NCBI RefSeq assembly: GCF_003967535.1
Contig: NZ_BIFR01000001.1
Location: 1,169,493-1,233,492, forward strand
Origin: Tengunoibacter tsumagoiensis
GTDB lineage: Bacteria; Chloroflexota; Ktedonobacteria; Ktedonobacterales; Ktedonobacteraceae
Length of the DNA stretch: 64,000 bases
Reading direction: 5' to 3'
Below, piece after piece: positions 26,130 through 34,736 of the stretch. The notes beneath the pieces were generated by a model. That model made no database searches. It was not told where the DNA came from and saw nothing but the letters and a program-made list of their open reading frames with translations. The stretch's first letter is position 1, and every line of letters starts with the position of its first letter. A program made the position numbers and the translations under genes.

Positions 26130-26615
26130 ATGATAAGAGTCGGCATCCTGACAATCAGCGATGGAGCTTTCTGGGGCCAGCGAGAGGACCTGAGTGGTCA
26201 GGTCATGCGAGAGCTGGCCATTCAGTTGCCCGATGCAGAGATTACGATCAGCAAGATCGTGCCCGACGAGCAAGAGGAGATAGCCGCAGTGCTACGTCAG
26301 TGGAGCGATCAGCAGAAATTACATCTCATTCTTACCACTGGCGGTACAGGACTGGCTCCGCGAGATGTCACCCCTGAGGCTACGAAGTCCGTTCTGGAGC
26401 GTGAGGCTCCTGGTATTGCAGAGGCGCTGCGCTCGATGAGCCTGCACTACACAAAGATGGCGATGCTCTCACGAGGAGTGGCTGGCGTGCGAGGGCGCAC
26501 CCTGATTATCAACATGCCTGGTAGCCCGAAAGCTGTGCGTGAATATCTGGAGTACCTGCTAGAGGTTCTGCCCCATGGCATTAATTTATTGATCGAGGGC
26601 CCCAGAGAGCATTAG
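26130..26615 (+). CDS. MoaB/Mog-family molybdenum cofactor protein
   Basis: A 161-residue protein with the MoCF-binding fold: RVGILTISD (3-11), LILTTGGTGLAPRDVTPEAT (~70-89, with the TTGGTG motif) and INMPGSPKAVREYLEYLL (~128-145). Mog adenylylates molybdopterin before molybdate insertion; MoaB homologs can do the same. The start ATG is at 26130, 4 bp after the CpXC stop, with AAAGGG upstream. An orphan ModC-like molybdate transport ATPase lies at 34737, but no other cofactor genes were found. Confidence 0.9.
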   Translation: MIRVGILTISDGAFWGQREDLSGQVMRELAIQLPDAEITISKIVPDEQEEIAAVLRQWSDQQKLHLILTTGGTGLAPRDVTPEATKSVLEREAPGIAEALRSMSLHYTKMAMLSRGVAGVRGRTLIINMPGSPKAVREYLEYLLEVLPHGINLLIEGPREH

Positions 26616-26635
26616 CGAGTGCAGGATGATGTTAC

Positions 26636-27520
26636 ATGGTCATTACTCGGTATCACGGCCATAGCGATCATATTTTTGCCCTGGCCTGGTCGCCAGATGG
26701 GCGAACCGTTGCTTCGGGGAGCCGTGATCGGACCGTACGGATCTGGGACCCCAGCAGCGGCGAGACCCTCATAGTATTTGCGGAACATCCCCGCTATCTC
26801 CTCTCTCTGGCCTGGTCTCCCGATGGTCAGCGGATCGCCTCAGGTTGTACAGGTGGTATCGTTCATATCTGGCAGCCTATGACAGGCCATAAGCTCCTCA
26901 CCTTTCCCCATCATGTCCGTTTTATTCGCAGCGTTAGCTGGTCTCCAATGGGAGATTATGTGGCATCCGGTGGTGAATATGGAGATAGTACCGTCCAGAT
27001 CTGGCAGAGCACCACTGGTGAAATGCAGACAATACATCGTAGCCAATACCGTATCTTTGCCGCCCCCTGGTCGCCAACCAGTAACCTCATAGCATCTGGT
27101 AGCTTTGATACCACCGTTCAGATCTGGAACCCCTTGAGTGGAGAGCTCTATACCACCTATCGAGGGCATAGTGGCCCGGTATATGCTGTTGCCTGGCTTC
27201 CTCAGAGTCGTTTGCTCGTCTCAGCCGGACATGATAAGACCGTCCATATCTGGTCCGCTGAGATCGGCGAGACCCACTTCATCTACCATGGCCATAGCGA
27301 TGTGATTAAAACTCTGGCCTGCTCCCCAGATGGAGCGTCGATAGCCTCCGCCGGAAATGATCGGACCATCCAGATCTGGTCAGCTCAGACGGGTCAGCTT
27401 GTGGCAACCTATCGAGATCACCATACCTGGGTCAGAGCAGTAGCCTGGTCCCCCGATGGAAAATGGATCGCCTCCGCCAGCGACAAAGTCGTACATATCT
27501 GGCCCAATCCCTCTCAGTAG
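26636..27520 (+). CDS. Seven-bladed WD40 repeat protein
   Basis: A 294-residue protein composed only of seven WD40 repeats, about 42 residues each, such as GHSDHIFALAWSPDGRTVAS with RTVRIWD and repeats ending VQIWQ, VQIWN, VHIWS, IQIWS, VHIWP. Seven blades make one closed beta propeller, a protein-binding platform. No signal peptide or extra domain. Start ATG 26636 with a weak GCAGGA upstream, 20 bp after mogA. In this phylum such proteins are common, often fused to kinases; this one is free-standing. Confidence 0.9.
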   Translation: MVITRYHGHSDHIFALAWSPDGRTVASGSRDRTVRIWDPSSGETLIVFAEHPRYLLSLAWSPDGQRIASGCTGGIVHIWQPMTGHKLLTFPHHVRFIRSVSWSPMGDYVASGGEYGDSTVQIWQSTTGEMQTIHRSQYRIFAAPWSPTSNLIASGSFDTTVQIWNPLSGELYTTYRGHSGPVYAVAWLPQSRLLVSAGHDKTVHIWSAEIGETHFIYHGHSDVIKTLACSPDGASIASAGNDRTIQIWSAQTGQLVATYRDHHTWVRAVAWSPDGKWIASASDKVVHIWPNPSQ

Positions 27521-27590
27521 CATAAACAGACAGGTAACCTTTACGACCATATGTTTTATCCTTCTTGCAATAGCGAAGGACGCTTATCGA

Positions 27591-27621
27591 TTGCATCTAT
27601 TTGGGGAAGCGAATCGTGTAA
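27591..27621 (+). promoter_or_regulatory. 31-nt motif shared with 57066-57096
   Basis: Begins TTGCATCTATTTG and ends GAATCGTGTAA, with 27 of 31 positions equal to the copy at 57066. It lies about 130 bp upstream of a YflT-like stress gene. Both copies precede stress-type genes, so a shared alternative-sigma promoter or regulator site is inferred. Confidence 0.55.
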
Positions 27622-27752
27622 AGGGAGTGTTAGCCAGTGGGATAGGTGGTGTCGATGAATACCAGGTGGAACATGTGGAGAGGGCTGGTGGAAAGAGGCG
27701 GAAGATAGAGAAATAGCATGAATATCGAGAGCGAACTCGAAAGGAGAAACAT

Positions 27753-28181
27753 ATGACAACATATCAGATACCTCTCGTAGTCGGTGTCTTTCCCGATACG
27801 CAAACCGCTAAGAATGCAGTAGATGCCTTGCGTAGTGCAGGCTTTAAATATGATCAGGTGGGTGTTGCAATGCGAACAGAGAATCAGGAACTGCATAATT
27901 TGCAGCAGGACCTGGTGAACCTGGGTGTCGCTGAAGATCGTGCCGATCACTTTGATGAAGAGTATAAAGCTGGTCACGTCGTCGTCTCCGTCCGACCCGA
28001 TGGTCGTGAGCGCGAAGCACGCGAGATCCTGGATAGCCAGGGGGCAGCAGAGCTTGAGGGAAGCAACATCCAGTCTCAGCCCTCAATGCCGGCAGCTATG
28101 CAGACACAGCAGCAAGATTCGGCGGCAGACATGCAGGCACAGCAGCAAGATCCGGCAGCTTTATCTCAACAGGAAAGCTAA
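27753..28181 (+). CDS. General stress protein 17M/YflT-like
   Basis: A 142-residue protein. Residues 1-90 hold the YflT-like (GSP17M) domain: VVGVFPDTQTAKNAVDALRS, FKYDQVGVAMR, GVAEDRADHFDEEYKAG, VVSVRPDGREREARE. The C-terminus is a low-complexity Gln-rich tail with two near-repeats of MQxQQQDxAA. The domain is found in stress-induced proteins but has no known activity. AAGGAG precedes ATG 27753. It is regulated possibly by the 31-nt motif at 27591. A hairpin follows at 28206. Confidence 0.82.
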   Translation: MTTYQIPLVVGVFPDTQTAKNAVDALRSAGFKYDQVGVAMRTENQELHNLQQDLVNLGVAEDRADHFDEEYKAGHVVVSVRPDGREREAREILDSQGAAELEGSNIQSQPSMPAAMQTQQQDSAADMQAQQQDPAALSQQES

Positions 28182-28205
28182 GTCGAACAATCATAGAGAG
28201 AACAC

Positions 28206-28256
28206 CAGAACATCTTCTAAGAGCATGTAAAAGAGCATCTCCTGGAAGATGTTCTG
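28206..28256 (+). terminator. Terminator hairpin after the YflT-like gene
   Basis: CAGAACATCTTC (28206-28217) pairs perfectly with GAAGATGTTCTG (28245-28256) around a 27-nt loop, 25 bp after the stop codon. It is followed by ATATTATTAAA rather than a long T tract. Confidence 0.6.
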
Positions 28257-28392
28257 ATATTATTAAAGATCCCATTCTTGTTTAACAAGAGCGTACCATT
28301 ATCAGCATATGTCTTTCTGATCTGTCTAAACACATTGTGTACCAGCAATTGGGATAAAAGGAGAGAAGTGAGCGGCTTCACAAGCGGGCTTG

Positions 28393-28483
28393 TTAAGTTC
28401 AGATTAACAACATTTAACAGAGGGCACCTATCCCCAGGGAAAGTTTAACGTCCAGTTAACATATCCATAAAGCATAGTTAATT
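28393..28483 (+). promoter_or_regulatory. Pho-box-like direct repeats upstream of pstS
   Basis: TTAAGT at 28393, TTAACA at 28404 and TTAACA at 28414 form one cluster; TTAACG at 28445, TTAACA at 28456 and TTAATT at 28478 form a second, with 10-11 or 22 bp spacing. This matches the TTAACA-type direct repeats bound by PhoP/PhoB-like regulators. It fits the regulator encoded at the end of the operon and phosphate-starvation control. Confidence 0.65.
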
Positions 28484-28605
28484 TGGCAGTGCTATCTTAT
28501 GAGTGCGACGCAAATAGATGCGGAGAACAAATAGACCAATATCACTTCTGGCATCTATCGAAATAATATTTTTGAGATCCATATACAGGAGAGTTAGGAG
28601 ACCAT

Positions 28606-29526
28606 ATGTTAAACAAATGGCGCATTGGCTTCGTTTGTGCTGCCTTCGCTGCGCTCAGCGTATTTGCAACTGCTTGTGGTGCGAGCACTGGTGCTGACAC
28701 GACCGCAACCCCAACCCCAACCCCAGCCCCTGCTAAGGCTGTTTGTACAACTGGCGCCCCGGTTCTGGCCGCTGGTTCAACTGCTCTGCAGCCACTGGCT
28801 CAGGATGTTGCCACCGAGTATCAGAAGCAGTGCGCTGGCACCAGCATCACCGTCAACGGTGGTGGTAGCAGCACCGGTCTGGCAAATGCCTCTAATGGTA
28901 GCGCCCAGATTGGTGACTCAGACGTCTTTGCTGATGCAACCAAATATCCTGGCCTGGTCGATCATAAAGTCGCCGTTGTGGTCTTCGCTATTCTGATCAA
29001 CGACAAAGTTACCGGCGTAACCAACCTGACCTCTGATCAGTTGAAGGGCATCTACACCGGAACCATCACCAACTGGAAAGAGGTTGGCGGACCTGATCTG
29101 AAGATCGTTGCTGTCAGCCGCTCTGCCAGCTCTGGCACCCGTCAGACATTTGAGAAGTTCATCATTCAGACCAAAGAGAACAATACTGCTGGTATTACTG
29201 CTGCCAGCTCTGGTGATGTTGCTAACGCTGTAAAACAGACAGACGGCGCAATTGCTTACGACACCACTGACTTCGCCATCAACAACAGTCTGACCACGAT
29301 TAAAATCGACGGTGCAGAGAACAGCGATGCGAACGTTAAAACCGACAAATACAAGTTCTGGGGCTTCGAGCACATGTACACCAAAGGCGAGGCCACTGGT
29401 CTGGTTAAGAGCTACATCGACTATATCTCAAGCACCGGTGCAGACAGCTTCCGCAAAACCCGCCACTTTGTGAACGTTGCGGATCTGACCCCTGCTGCTG
29501 TAACTGCAAAGACCCCTGCTGCCTAG
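28606..29526 (+). CDS. pstS: Phosphate ABC transporter substrate-binding lipoprotein
   Basis: A 306-residue exported lipoprotein: signal sequence ending FATAC with lipobox Cys24, then a Thr/Pro linker. The mature part has phosphate-binding features LAAGSTALQPLA, GGGSSTGL, QIGDSDVF, SRSASSGTRQTFEKF. It delivers phosphate to PstC/PstA. AGGAGA lies upstream of ATG 28606. It is the first gene of the pst operon, preceded by Pho-box-like repeats and followed by a stable intercistronic hairpin at 29600 that may keep pstS mRNA more abundant. Confidence 0.95.
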   Translation: MLNKWRIGFVCAAFAALSVFATACGASTGADTTATPTPTPAPAKAVCTTGAPVLAAGSTALQPLAQDVATEYQKQCAGTSITVNGGGSSTGLANASNGSAQIGDSDVFADATKYPGLVDHKVAVVVFAILINDKVTGVTNLTSDQLKGIYTGTITNWKEVGGPDLKIVAVSRSASSGTRQTFEKFIIQTKENNTAGITAASSGDVANAVKQTDGAIAYDTTDFAINNSLTTIKIDGAENSDANVKTDKYKFWGFEHMYTKGEATGLVKSYIDYISSTGADSFRKTRHFVNVADLTPAAVTAKTPAA

Positions 29527-29599
29527 TCCAGTCATTCAGGCAGACAGAGATTAGCAGACAGAGATTACTATATAGACTTCGCATGAAACTGCATACGGG

Positions 29600-29633
29600 C
29601 CTCGATGCGACCCTCTTAAGGGGTCCATCGAGG
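29600..29633 (+). terminator. Intercistronic hairpin between pstS and pstC
   Basis: CCTCGATG (29600-29607) pairs with CATCGAGG (29626-29633), with an inner ACCC/GGGT stem. No T tract follows, so it probably is an mRNA-stabilising or partial-attenuation structure rather than a full stop. Confidence 0.6.
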
Positions 29634-29679
29634 ACTGTATGTGAGAAGAGGTAGAGACCAGGGTAGGAAGGAGTGTTCC

Positions 29680-30675
29680 ATGGCAGATAGCACAACGCGT
29701 GCGGATCTCCAGGAAGAGAGACAGCGATGGGGAGCAGGGCTCTCCAAACAATCGAGTTATGTCAGACGGACACGTCTGGCTGATCGAATTGCGAATAATA
29801 TCTTCTTAATCTGTGCCATTTTGATCGTTGTTATCATTCTGGCCGTTTTTATTTTTGTCGGCATCAATGGTTTTCAGATGTTTAATCTGGACCCACATTC
29901 CAAAAATTTCTTAACCAGTGCAGTCTGGGATCCACAAGGGAATAAGGGCCCTACCAGCTATGGTATGCTTGGCTTTATTCTGGGCTCGGTCGTGACAACA
30001 GCCTTAGCCGTCATCATCTCTACTCCACTGGCCTTTGGCATGGCCCTGTTTATGACAGAGGTAACGCCCAAATGGTTGGAGAATATTCTCCGCCCATTGT
30101 TAGAGATTTTTACAGGTATGCCCTCGGTTATCATTGGTTTTCTGGCGCTGGTCTCCATAACCCCGATTCTCAGGGATGCCTTTGGTAAGAACTCACCCAT
30201 TCCTGCGATTGGTGGCTATGGCTGGGCAGCCGCAGTTATTGTTCTTATCATCATGATCTTACCAACCATCATTAGCGTCTCCATTGACGCGCTACGAGCG
30301 GTCCCGAGCAGTGTACGAGAAGCCAGTCTGGCTCTAGGCTCAAGCCGCTGGCAGATGATGCGCAATGCAGTGCTTCCTGCGGCCTCGACGGGCCTGGCCA
30401 CAGCTGTGGTGCTGGGGATGACGCGTGCGATTGGTGAGGCGCTGGCGGTGAGCATGGTCCTGAAAGGGAACGCGGATTTACCAAAGAACCTGTTTAGCCT
30501 CTCTGCCTTCTTTCAGCCCAACATTAACATGACCCTTCCGATTGTGCTGAACTTTCCAGATGCATCTGGTGCAGAGCGCGATGCCTACTTTATGGTGGGT
30601 TTCCTGTTGCTGGTCATTTCGTTCCTCTTCGTATGTATCAGCCGCTATCTGGCCAGTAGGAGTGTATACAAATGA
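29680..30675 (+). CDS. pstC: Phosphate ABC transporter permease PstC
   Basis: A 331-residue permease with six hydrophobic segments. The binding-protein-dependent transport EAA-type loop appears as EASLALGSSRWQMMRNAVLPAA, and the family motif GMPSVIIGFLAL is present. It forms the membrane channel with PstA. The start is ATG 29680, since GAAGGAG lies just upstream; an in-frame frame beginning at 29641 would add 13 charged residues lacking support. Its stop overlaps the pstA start (ATGATG), so translation is coupled. Confidence 0.94.
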   Translation: MADSTTRADLQEERQRWGAGLSKQSSYVRRTRLADRIANNIFLICAILIVVIILAVFIFVGINGFQMFNLDPHSKNFLTSAVWDPQGNKGPTSYGMLGFILGSVVTTALAVIISTPLAFGMALFMTEVTPKWLENILRPLLEIFTGMPSVIIGFLALVSITPILRDAFGKNSPIPAIGGYGWAAAVIVLIIMILPTIISVSIDALRAVPSSVREASLALGSSRWQMMRNAVLPAASTGLATAVVLGMTRAIGEALAVSMVLKGNADLPKNLFSLSAFFQPNINMTLPIVLNFPDASGAERDAYFMVGFLLLVISFLFVCISRYLASRSVYK

Positions 30676-31607
30676 TGCAGCAGGCTACACAATCACAAGC
30701 AGCTGATAAGCAGCAACGAATAGCTGGACTTGAGAGGCTTGTCAAGCGTTTACATACAAGTAACAGTATAGCTGTGACCATCCTATCGATCGTTACAGGC
30801 CTGGTCGTGCTGGGTTTTATCTCTATCATCGTGAAACTGCTGTTGGATGGTCTGCCTTATCTGATCAACCCGGACTTTCTCGTTGGTCAGGGTGTAGGTG
30901 CTGTTGGAGCGCAGATCTTTAACACCCTCTACATTCTTGTCTTCGCGGAGATCCTCCTGATCCCCATCTCACTTGCAGCGGCGATCTACCTGATTGAGTA
31001 TGCTCCTCAGGGAAAGCTTGTGCAAGCGATCCATTTTGCAGCGGATACATTGAATGGTGTGCCATCCATTGTGCTGGGTCTGTTTGGCTTTGCCTTCTTT
31101 GCCGTCTACTTAGGACATACATTTGGCTTTAACATTAGCCGCCTTGCAGGTGCTTTGACCCTGCTCTGTCTAAACTTTCCGATTGCCCTGCGTCTGTTTG
31201 AGGACGCCCTAACCTCCGTCTCACGCGAGATGCGCGAGGGTGGACTGGCCCTTGGTTCCACAAAATGGCATACGATTCGCACAGTTGTCCTGCCATCGGC
31301 TCTTCCTGGGATCGTCACCGGCATCGTATTGACGGCTGGTAAGATCATTGGCGAGTCAGCGGCACTGGTCTTCACCATGGGTTCTACCAACCCCTTAAAT
31401 TCGTTTACGCTGAATCCCTTGATCTCCAGCGACACCTTAACTGTGCATATCTGGTACCTGAAAACATCTGGCGGCGGCCTGCCATACAATGTACAAAACG
31501 CTATCTCAGCTGGTTCTTCAGCACTATTGATTGTTCTGTTACTGGTGATTAACCTTCTTGCCCGTCTGGTGGGTCGTATTATTCAACGTCGTGTGACGTC
31601 TGCATAG
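30672..31607 (+). CDS. pstA: Phosphate ABC transporter permease PstA
   Basis: A 311-residue permease with six transmembrane segments. The EAA loop is REGGLALGSTKWHTIRTVVL, preceded by the family NGVPSIVLGLFG. It pairs with PstC to form the phosphate channel energised by PstB. ATG 30672 overlaps the pstC stop codon. The following gene is a small non-standard protein placed before pstB, which is not usual in pst operons. Confidence 0.94.
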   Translation: MMQQATQSQAADKQQRIAGLERLVKRLHTSNSIAVTILSIVTGLVVLGFISIIVKLLLDGLPYLINPDFLVGQGVGAVGAQIFNTLYILVFAEILLIPISLAAAIYLIEYAPQGKLVQAIHFAADTLNGVPSIVLGLFGFAFFAVYLGHTFGFNISRLAGALTLLCLNFPIALRLFEDALTSVSREMREGGLALGSTKWHTIRTVVLPSALPGIVTGIVLTAGKIIGESAALVFTMGSTNPLNSFTLNPLISSDTLTVHIWYLKTSGGGLPYNVQNAISAGSSALLIVLLLVINLLARLVGRIIQRRVTSA

Positions 31608-31679
31608 TAATTAAAGAATTGTAGCGGTGTTCTTCGCAAATAGTATGATGAGACCTGAAGAAACGAGGTTGGTACTGTT

Positions 31680-31901
31680 ATGAATGTTGCATTGAATGGC
31701 TCAATTGAGACAATGACTGTGCCTGAGGGTGCCAACATTTACTCTCGCAAAGTCGCCCGTAGTGGCCACATCTCTTACGAGGGACGTCCCTACTTTATTA
31801 GTAAGGCCCTCGCCGGGCGCTATATCCGCCTGATTGTCCTGGCAGATCGCTTGATCGTCGATGCGTCGATTCCATTGCATAAAGAGTATACACTTGTATA
31901 A
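31680..31901 (+). CDS. Small beta-rich protein inserted in the pst operon
   Basis: A 73-residue protein between pstA and pstB, in operon orientation. Core segment: YSRKVARSGHISYEGRPYFI, then SKALAGRYIRL and LADRLIVDASIPLHKEYTL. This pattern resembles the small SH3-like barrel at the C-terminus of IS481/Mu-type transposases, but no DDE domain is present and the ORF has no internal stops. A GAGG element lies 15 bp upstream of ATG 31680, weak. It may be a domesticated transposase domain or an unrelated small barrel. Function unknown. Confidence 0.65.
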   Translation: MNVALNGSIETMTVPEGANIYSRKVARSGHISYEGRPYFISKALAGRYIRLIVLADRLIVDASIPLHKEYTLV

Positions 31902-31944
31902 AATGGTGACAGGAAGTAGTAAGGCGATCGTATAAGGAGGCCTA

Positions 31945-32847
31945 ATGGAGCCACGGATTAAGAATCCACAGGTTACTTCTCAGTCGCAGACGAAGGTTCC
32001 GACCACTCAGCCAGAGTCGTCGTCGAGCCAGAATGTGTCGGCGGAAGCAGCTCATATGGGGGAGTTCGACCCCACAAAAACATTAAATGCACGTGCAGGT
32101 TCGATTATCGATGTGCGCAATGCCAATTTCTTTTATGGTGCAAAGCAGGCGTTGTATGATGTCTCGCTCCCGGTTCGTGAGCGGCAGGTCACGGCGCTGA
32201 TTGGACCATCTGGTTGTGGTAAATCAACCTTCTTGCGCACCCTGAACCGAATGAATGATCTAATCCCTGGAACGCGCATCGAGGGCGAGGCTTTATTCGA
32301 TGGGATCAACATCTATGATAAAAAGACAGACGTTGTTCTGCTGCGCCAGCGTATTGGCATGGTTTTCCAGCGTCCCAATCCATTTCCAAAATCTATCTTT
32401 GAGAATGTAGCGTATGGACTCAAAGTACAGGGACGTCCAGCGAAAGAGATCAAAGAGCGTGTTGAATATAGCCTGCGCGGAGCGGCACTCTGGGATGAAG
32501 TCAAGGATCGTTTGAACGCCTCGGCTCTTGGCCTCTCGGGTGGACAGCAGCAGAGACTCTGTATTGCTCGCGCCCTGGCCGTCCAGCCAGAGGTTCTGCT
32601 CATGGACGAGCCCTGTTCGGCGCTTGACCCCATTGCCACGCTCAAGATTGAGGAGCTCATCACTGATCTGGTGAAGGACTACACCATCGTCATCGTCACT
32701 CACAATATGCAGCAGGCCTCGCGCGTCTCCCACTTCACAGGCTTCTTCCTGAGCGGGAAACTGATCGAAGTCTCGCCAACGGTCGACCTGTTTGAGCGTC
32801 CACGTCGAAAAGAGACGGAAGACTATATCAGCGGACGTTTCGGTTGA
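31945..32847 (+). CDS. pstB: Phosphate ABC transporter ATP-binding protein
   Basis: A 300-residue ATPase. Walker [10 protein letters not shown] (87-95), Q loop [20 protein letters not shown], signature [15 protein letters not shown] and Walker [14 protein letters not shown] are all standard for PstB, including the phosphate-specific PNPFP segment. It has an N-terminal extension of ~45 residues, rich in Ser, Gln and Thr, before the canonical start, and AAGGAGG precedes ATG 31945, so the extension is probably translated. It drives phosphate import. Confidence 0.96.
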   Translation: MEPRIKNPQVTSQSQTKVPTTQPESSSSQNVSAEAAHMGEFDPTKTLNARAGSIIDVRNANFFYGAKQALYDVSLPVRERQVTALIGPSGCGKSTFLRTLNRMNDLIPGTRIEGEALFDGINIYDKKTDVVLLRQRIGMVFQRPNPFPKSIFENVAYGLKVQGRPAKEIKERVEYSLRGAALWDEVKDRLNASALGLSGGQQQRLCIARALAVQPEVLLMDEPCSALDPIATLKIEELITDLVKDYTIVIVTHNMQQASRVSHFTGFFLSGKLIEVSPTVDLFERPRRKETEDYISGRFG

Positions 32848-32871
32848 TCGTTAGCGAAGCAGGAGGCTACT

Positions 32872-33609
32872 GTGGCACGCAAAATATTAGTGGTTGATGA
32901 CGAAGTCGTCCTGGTAGAGATGATTGCATATAATCTTGAGCAGGCGGGGTATCAGGTCATCACAGCGGGGGATGGAGTAAGTGCTTTGGAGATTGCGCGC
33001 AGAGAAACTCCTGAGCTGATCATTCTAGATATTATGTTACCGGGTATGGATGGTCTGGAGATCTGTCGTCAACTGAGGCGAGAGGGAAACACGGCCACGG
33101 TCCCAATCATCATGCTGACTGCTAAGGGCGATGAGATCGACAAAGTGGTGGGCCTGGAGGTTGGAGCCGACGATTATGTGACCAAACCATTTGGGCGGCG
33201 CGAGCTGCTCGCACGTGTGCGAGCCCTGCTGCGCCGCACCAACAATCCAACCGCCGATGAGAACGTGCAGCCCGTGGATAATGGGTATCAAGAGGTGCGA
33301 CCAGTCAATCGGGATATCCTGGCGGGTCCACTGCGCATTGACCTGGCGGGTCGGCGGGTTATCCTGCGTGGACAGACGCTGGAATTACAGCCCAAGCAGT
33401 TCGATCTGTTGACATATCTTGTACGCAATCGAGGAACAGTGCTGACACGTGATCAGCTTCTGCATAACGTCTGGGGCTATGATTATGCAGGTGATACACG
33501 AACGGTCGATGTGCATGTACGCTGGCTTCGCGAGAAGCTTGAAGAAGATCCCGCTAACCCCAAGCTCATTCAGACCGTCCGCGGCGTCGGGTATGTCTTT
33601 CGCTGGTGA
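32872..33609 (+). CDS. phoB: OmpR/PhoB-family response regulator of the pst operon
   Basis: A 245-residue response regulator. Receiver domain with acidic pocket DD (9-10), phospho-acceptor D53 (ILDIMLP), conserved Thr and Lys (MLTAKGDE, DDYVTKPFGRRELLARV). OmpR winged helix at ~150-245 (LTYLVRNRGTVLTRDQLLHN, RTVDVHVRWLREKL). GTG start at 32872 with AGGAGG five bases upstream. Position after pstB and TTAACA repeats upstream of pstS support a phosphate-starvation regulator (PhoB/PhoP), but no PhoR kinase or PhoU gene is present here, and the name rests on context. Confidence 0.85.
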   Translation: MARKILVVDDEVVLVEMIAYNLEQAGYQVITAGDGVSALEIARRETPELIILDIMLPGMDGLEICRQLRREGNTATVPIIMLTAKGDEIDKVVGLEVGADDYVTKPFGRRELLARVRALLRRTNNPTADENVQPVDNGYQEVRPVNRDILAGPLRIDLAGRRVILRGQTLELQPKQFDLLTYLVRNRGTVLTRDQLLHNVWGYDYAGDTRTVDVHVRWLREKLEEDPANPKLIQTVRGVGYVFRW

Positions 33610-33616
33610 GTCAACT

Positions 33617-34123
33617 TTAGTGACCTGGCGCTGTCTTTGTTGCTTCCAGTGCGGCCAGGAGCTTCTGATAGACCGTATCCAGATGCTCTGGCATCACTTT
33701 TATATCAGCCAGAACAGGCATAAAATTGGTATCGCCGTTCCAGCGTGGCACAATATGGAAGTGAATATGTTCTGCAAAGCCTGCTCCAGCCACCTTCCCC
33801 TGATTAAAACCCATATTGAAGCCATCGGGGTTCATTGCGTGTTTGATGGCCTTGATAGCCCACTGAGACTGTGCCATCAACTCTGTAAGCGTCTCCAGAG
33901 GAAGCTCCTGGAGGGCACCACAATGTTCGTAGGGTGCAATCATGAGATGCCCATTGTTGTAAGGGTACAGATTGAGCATCATAAAGCAGCGTTCGCCGCG
34001 ATAGAGAATATGGTACTTCTCGTCCTCATTGGCGGCTGGCTGAGTACAAAAAATGCAGCCTGGTGCAGTGGGTGTCTTTGGTTCAATAAAAGCCATGCGC
34101 CAGGGAGCCCAAAGATTTTCCAT
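33617..34123 (-). CDS. HIT-family nucleotide hydrolase/transferase
   Basis: A 168-residue protein with the HIT triad HIHFHIVPRW (residues ~108-117) and an N-terminal CIFC zinc pair (residues ~20-23) plus NNGHLMIAPYEHCG, a layout seen in Ap4A-type hydrolases/phosphorylases. It cleaves or rearranges dinucleotide polyphosphates or similar. AAAAGG lies upstream of ATG 34123. It converges on the phoB-like gene with a 7-bp gap and is followed upstream by an HxlR regulator on the same strand. Confidence 0.92.
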   Translation of the reverse strand: MENLWAPWRMAFIEPKTPTAPGCIFCTQPAANEDEKYHILYRGERCFMMLNLYPYNNGHLMIAPYEHCGALQELPLETLTELMAQSQWAIKAIKHAMNPDGFNMGFNQGKVAGAGFAEHIHFHIVPRWNGDTNFMPVLADIKVMPEHLDTVYQKLLAALEATKTAPGH

Positions 34124-34156
34124 AGAAATTAGAACCTTTTGCTGAGTGGTGGGGGA

Positions 34157-34531
34157 TTAGAGTGCGGCCTCATCCGATGCGGGGAGCTCGACCCATTGTT
34201 CGGCCCACGTATGGATTGCTTCAATCACCGGTCGCAGGGCATGCCCCTTCTCAGTTAATTGATATTCGACACGGACAGGGATCTGTGGATAGACCACCCG
34301 TTTGATAACGCCTTCAATCTCCAACTCGCGTAAGCGATCGCTTAAGACGCGGTCAGATAGCCCCTCTACCAGTGCTGTAAGCTCGCAGAAGCGGCATGGT
34401 CCTTGTAGCAGCGCATTCAGGAGCAGGCCCGTCCAGCGTTTTCCAAGCACCTGAATAGCATGTTCATAGCGAGGACAATTCTGGGCGAGAGGATTAGATG
34501 ATATGATGTGTTCGCTTGGCTTCGTCGCCAT
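34157..34531 (-). CDS. HxlR-family transcriptional regulator
   Basis: A 124-residue winged-helix regulator: CPRYEHAIQVLGKRWTGLLL, FCELTALVEGLSDRVLSDRL, LEIEGVIKRVVYPQIPVRVEY. These define the HxlR/YybR type, which often responds to electrophiles or redox stress and controls a divergent gene. The conserved N-terminal Cys is present. GGTAGGC precedes ATG 34531. A direct repeat of CTAGTAT occurs upstream at 34610-34630. It could regulate the divergent ModC-like gene, though this is not established. Confidence 0.9.
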   Translation of the reverse strand: MATKPSEHIISSNPLAQNCPRYEHAIQVLGKRWTGLLLNALLQGPCRFCELTALVEGLSDRVLSDRLRELEIEGVIKRVVYPQIPVRVEYQLTEKGHALRPVIEAIHTWAEQWVELPASDEAAL

Positions 34532-34736
34532 GATGTAATGCCTACCATTTCTTGTTCTCCAACAGTGCCTTGATGCATGTGGAGGAGGCGACTATACGGG
34601 AATACAGTTAACTAGTATGAGCTAGTATACCATGTAACTTTGTTCTAAGGCAAGTAAGGGTACGCATAAAAAGTAAGCATGTTTTCGAATGCAATGGTGC
34701 CCATCATACGTCTGGAAGGTGAGAGAGCAGGGGAAA

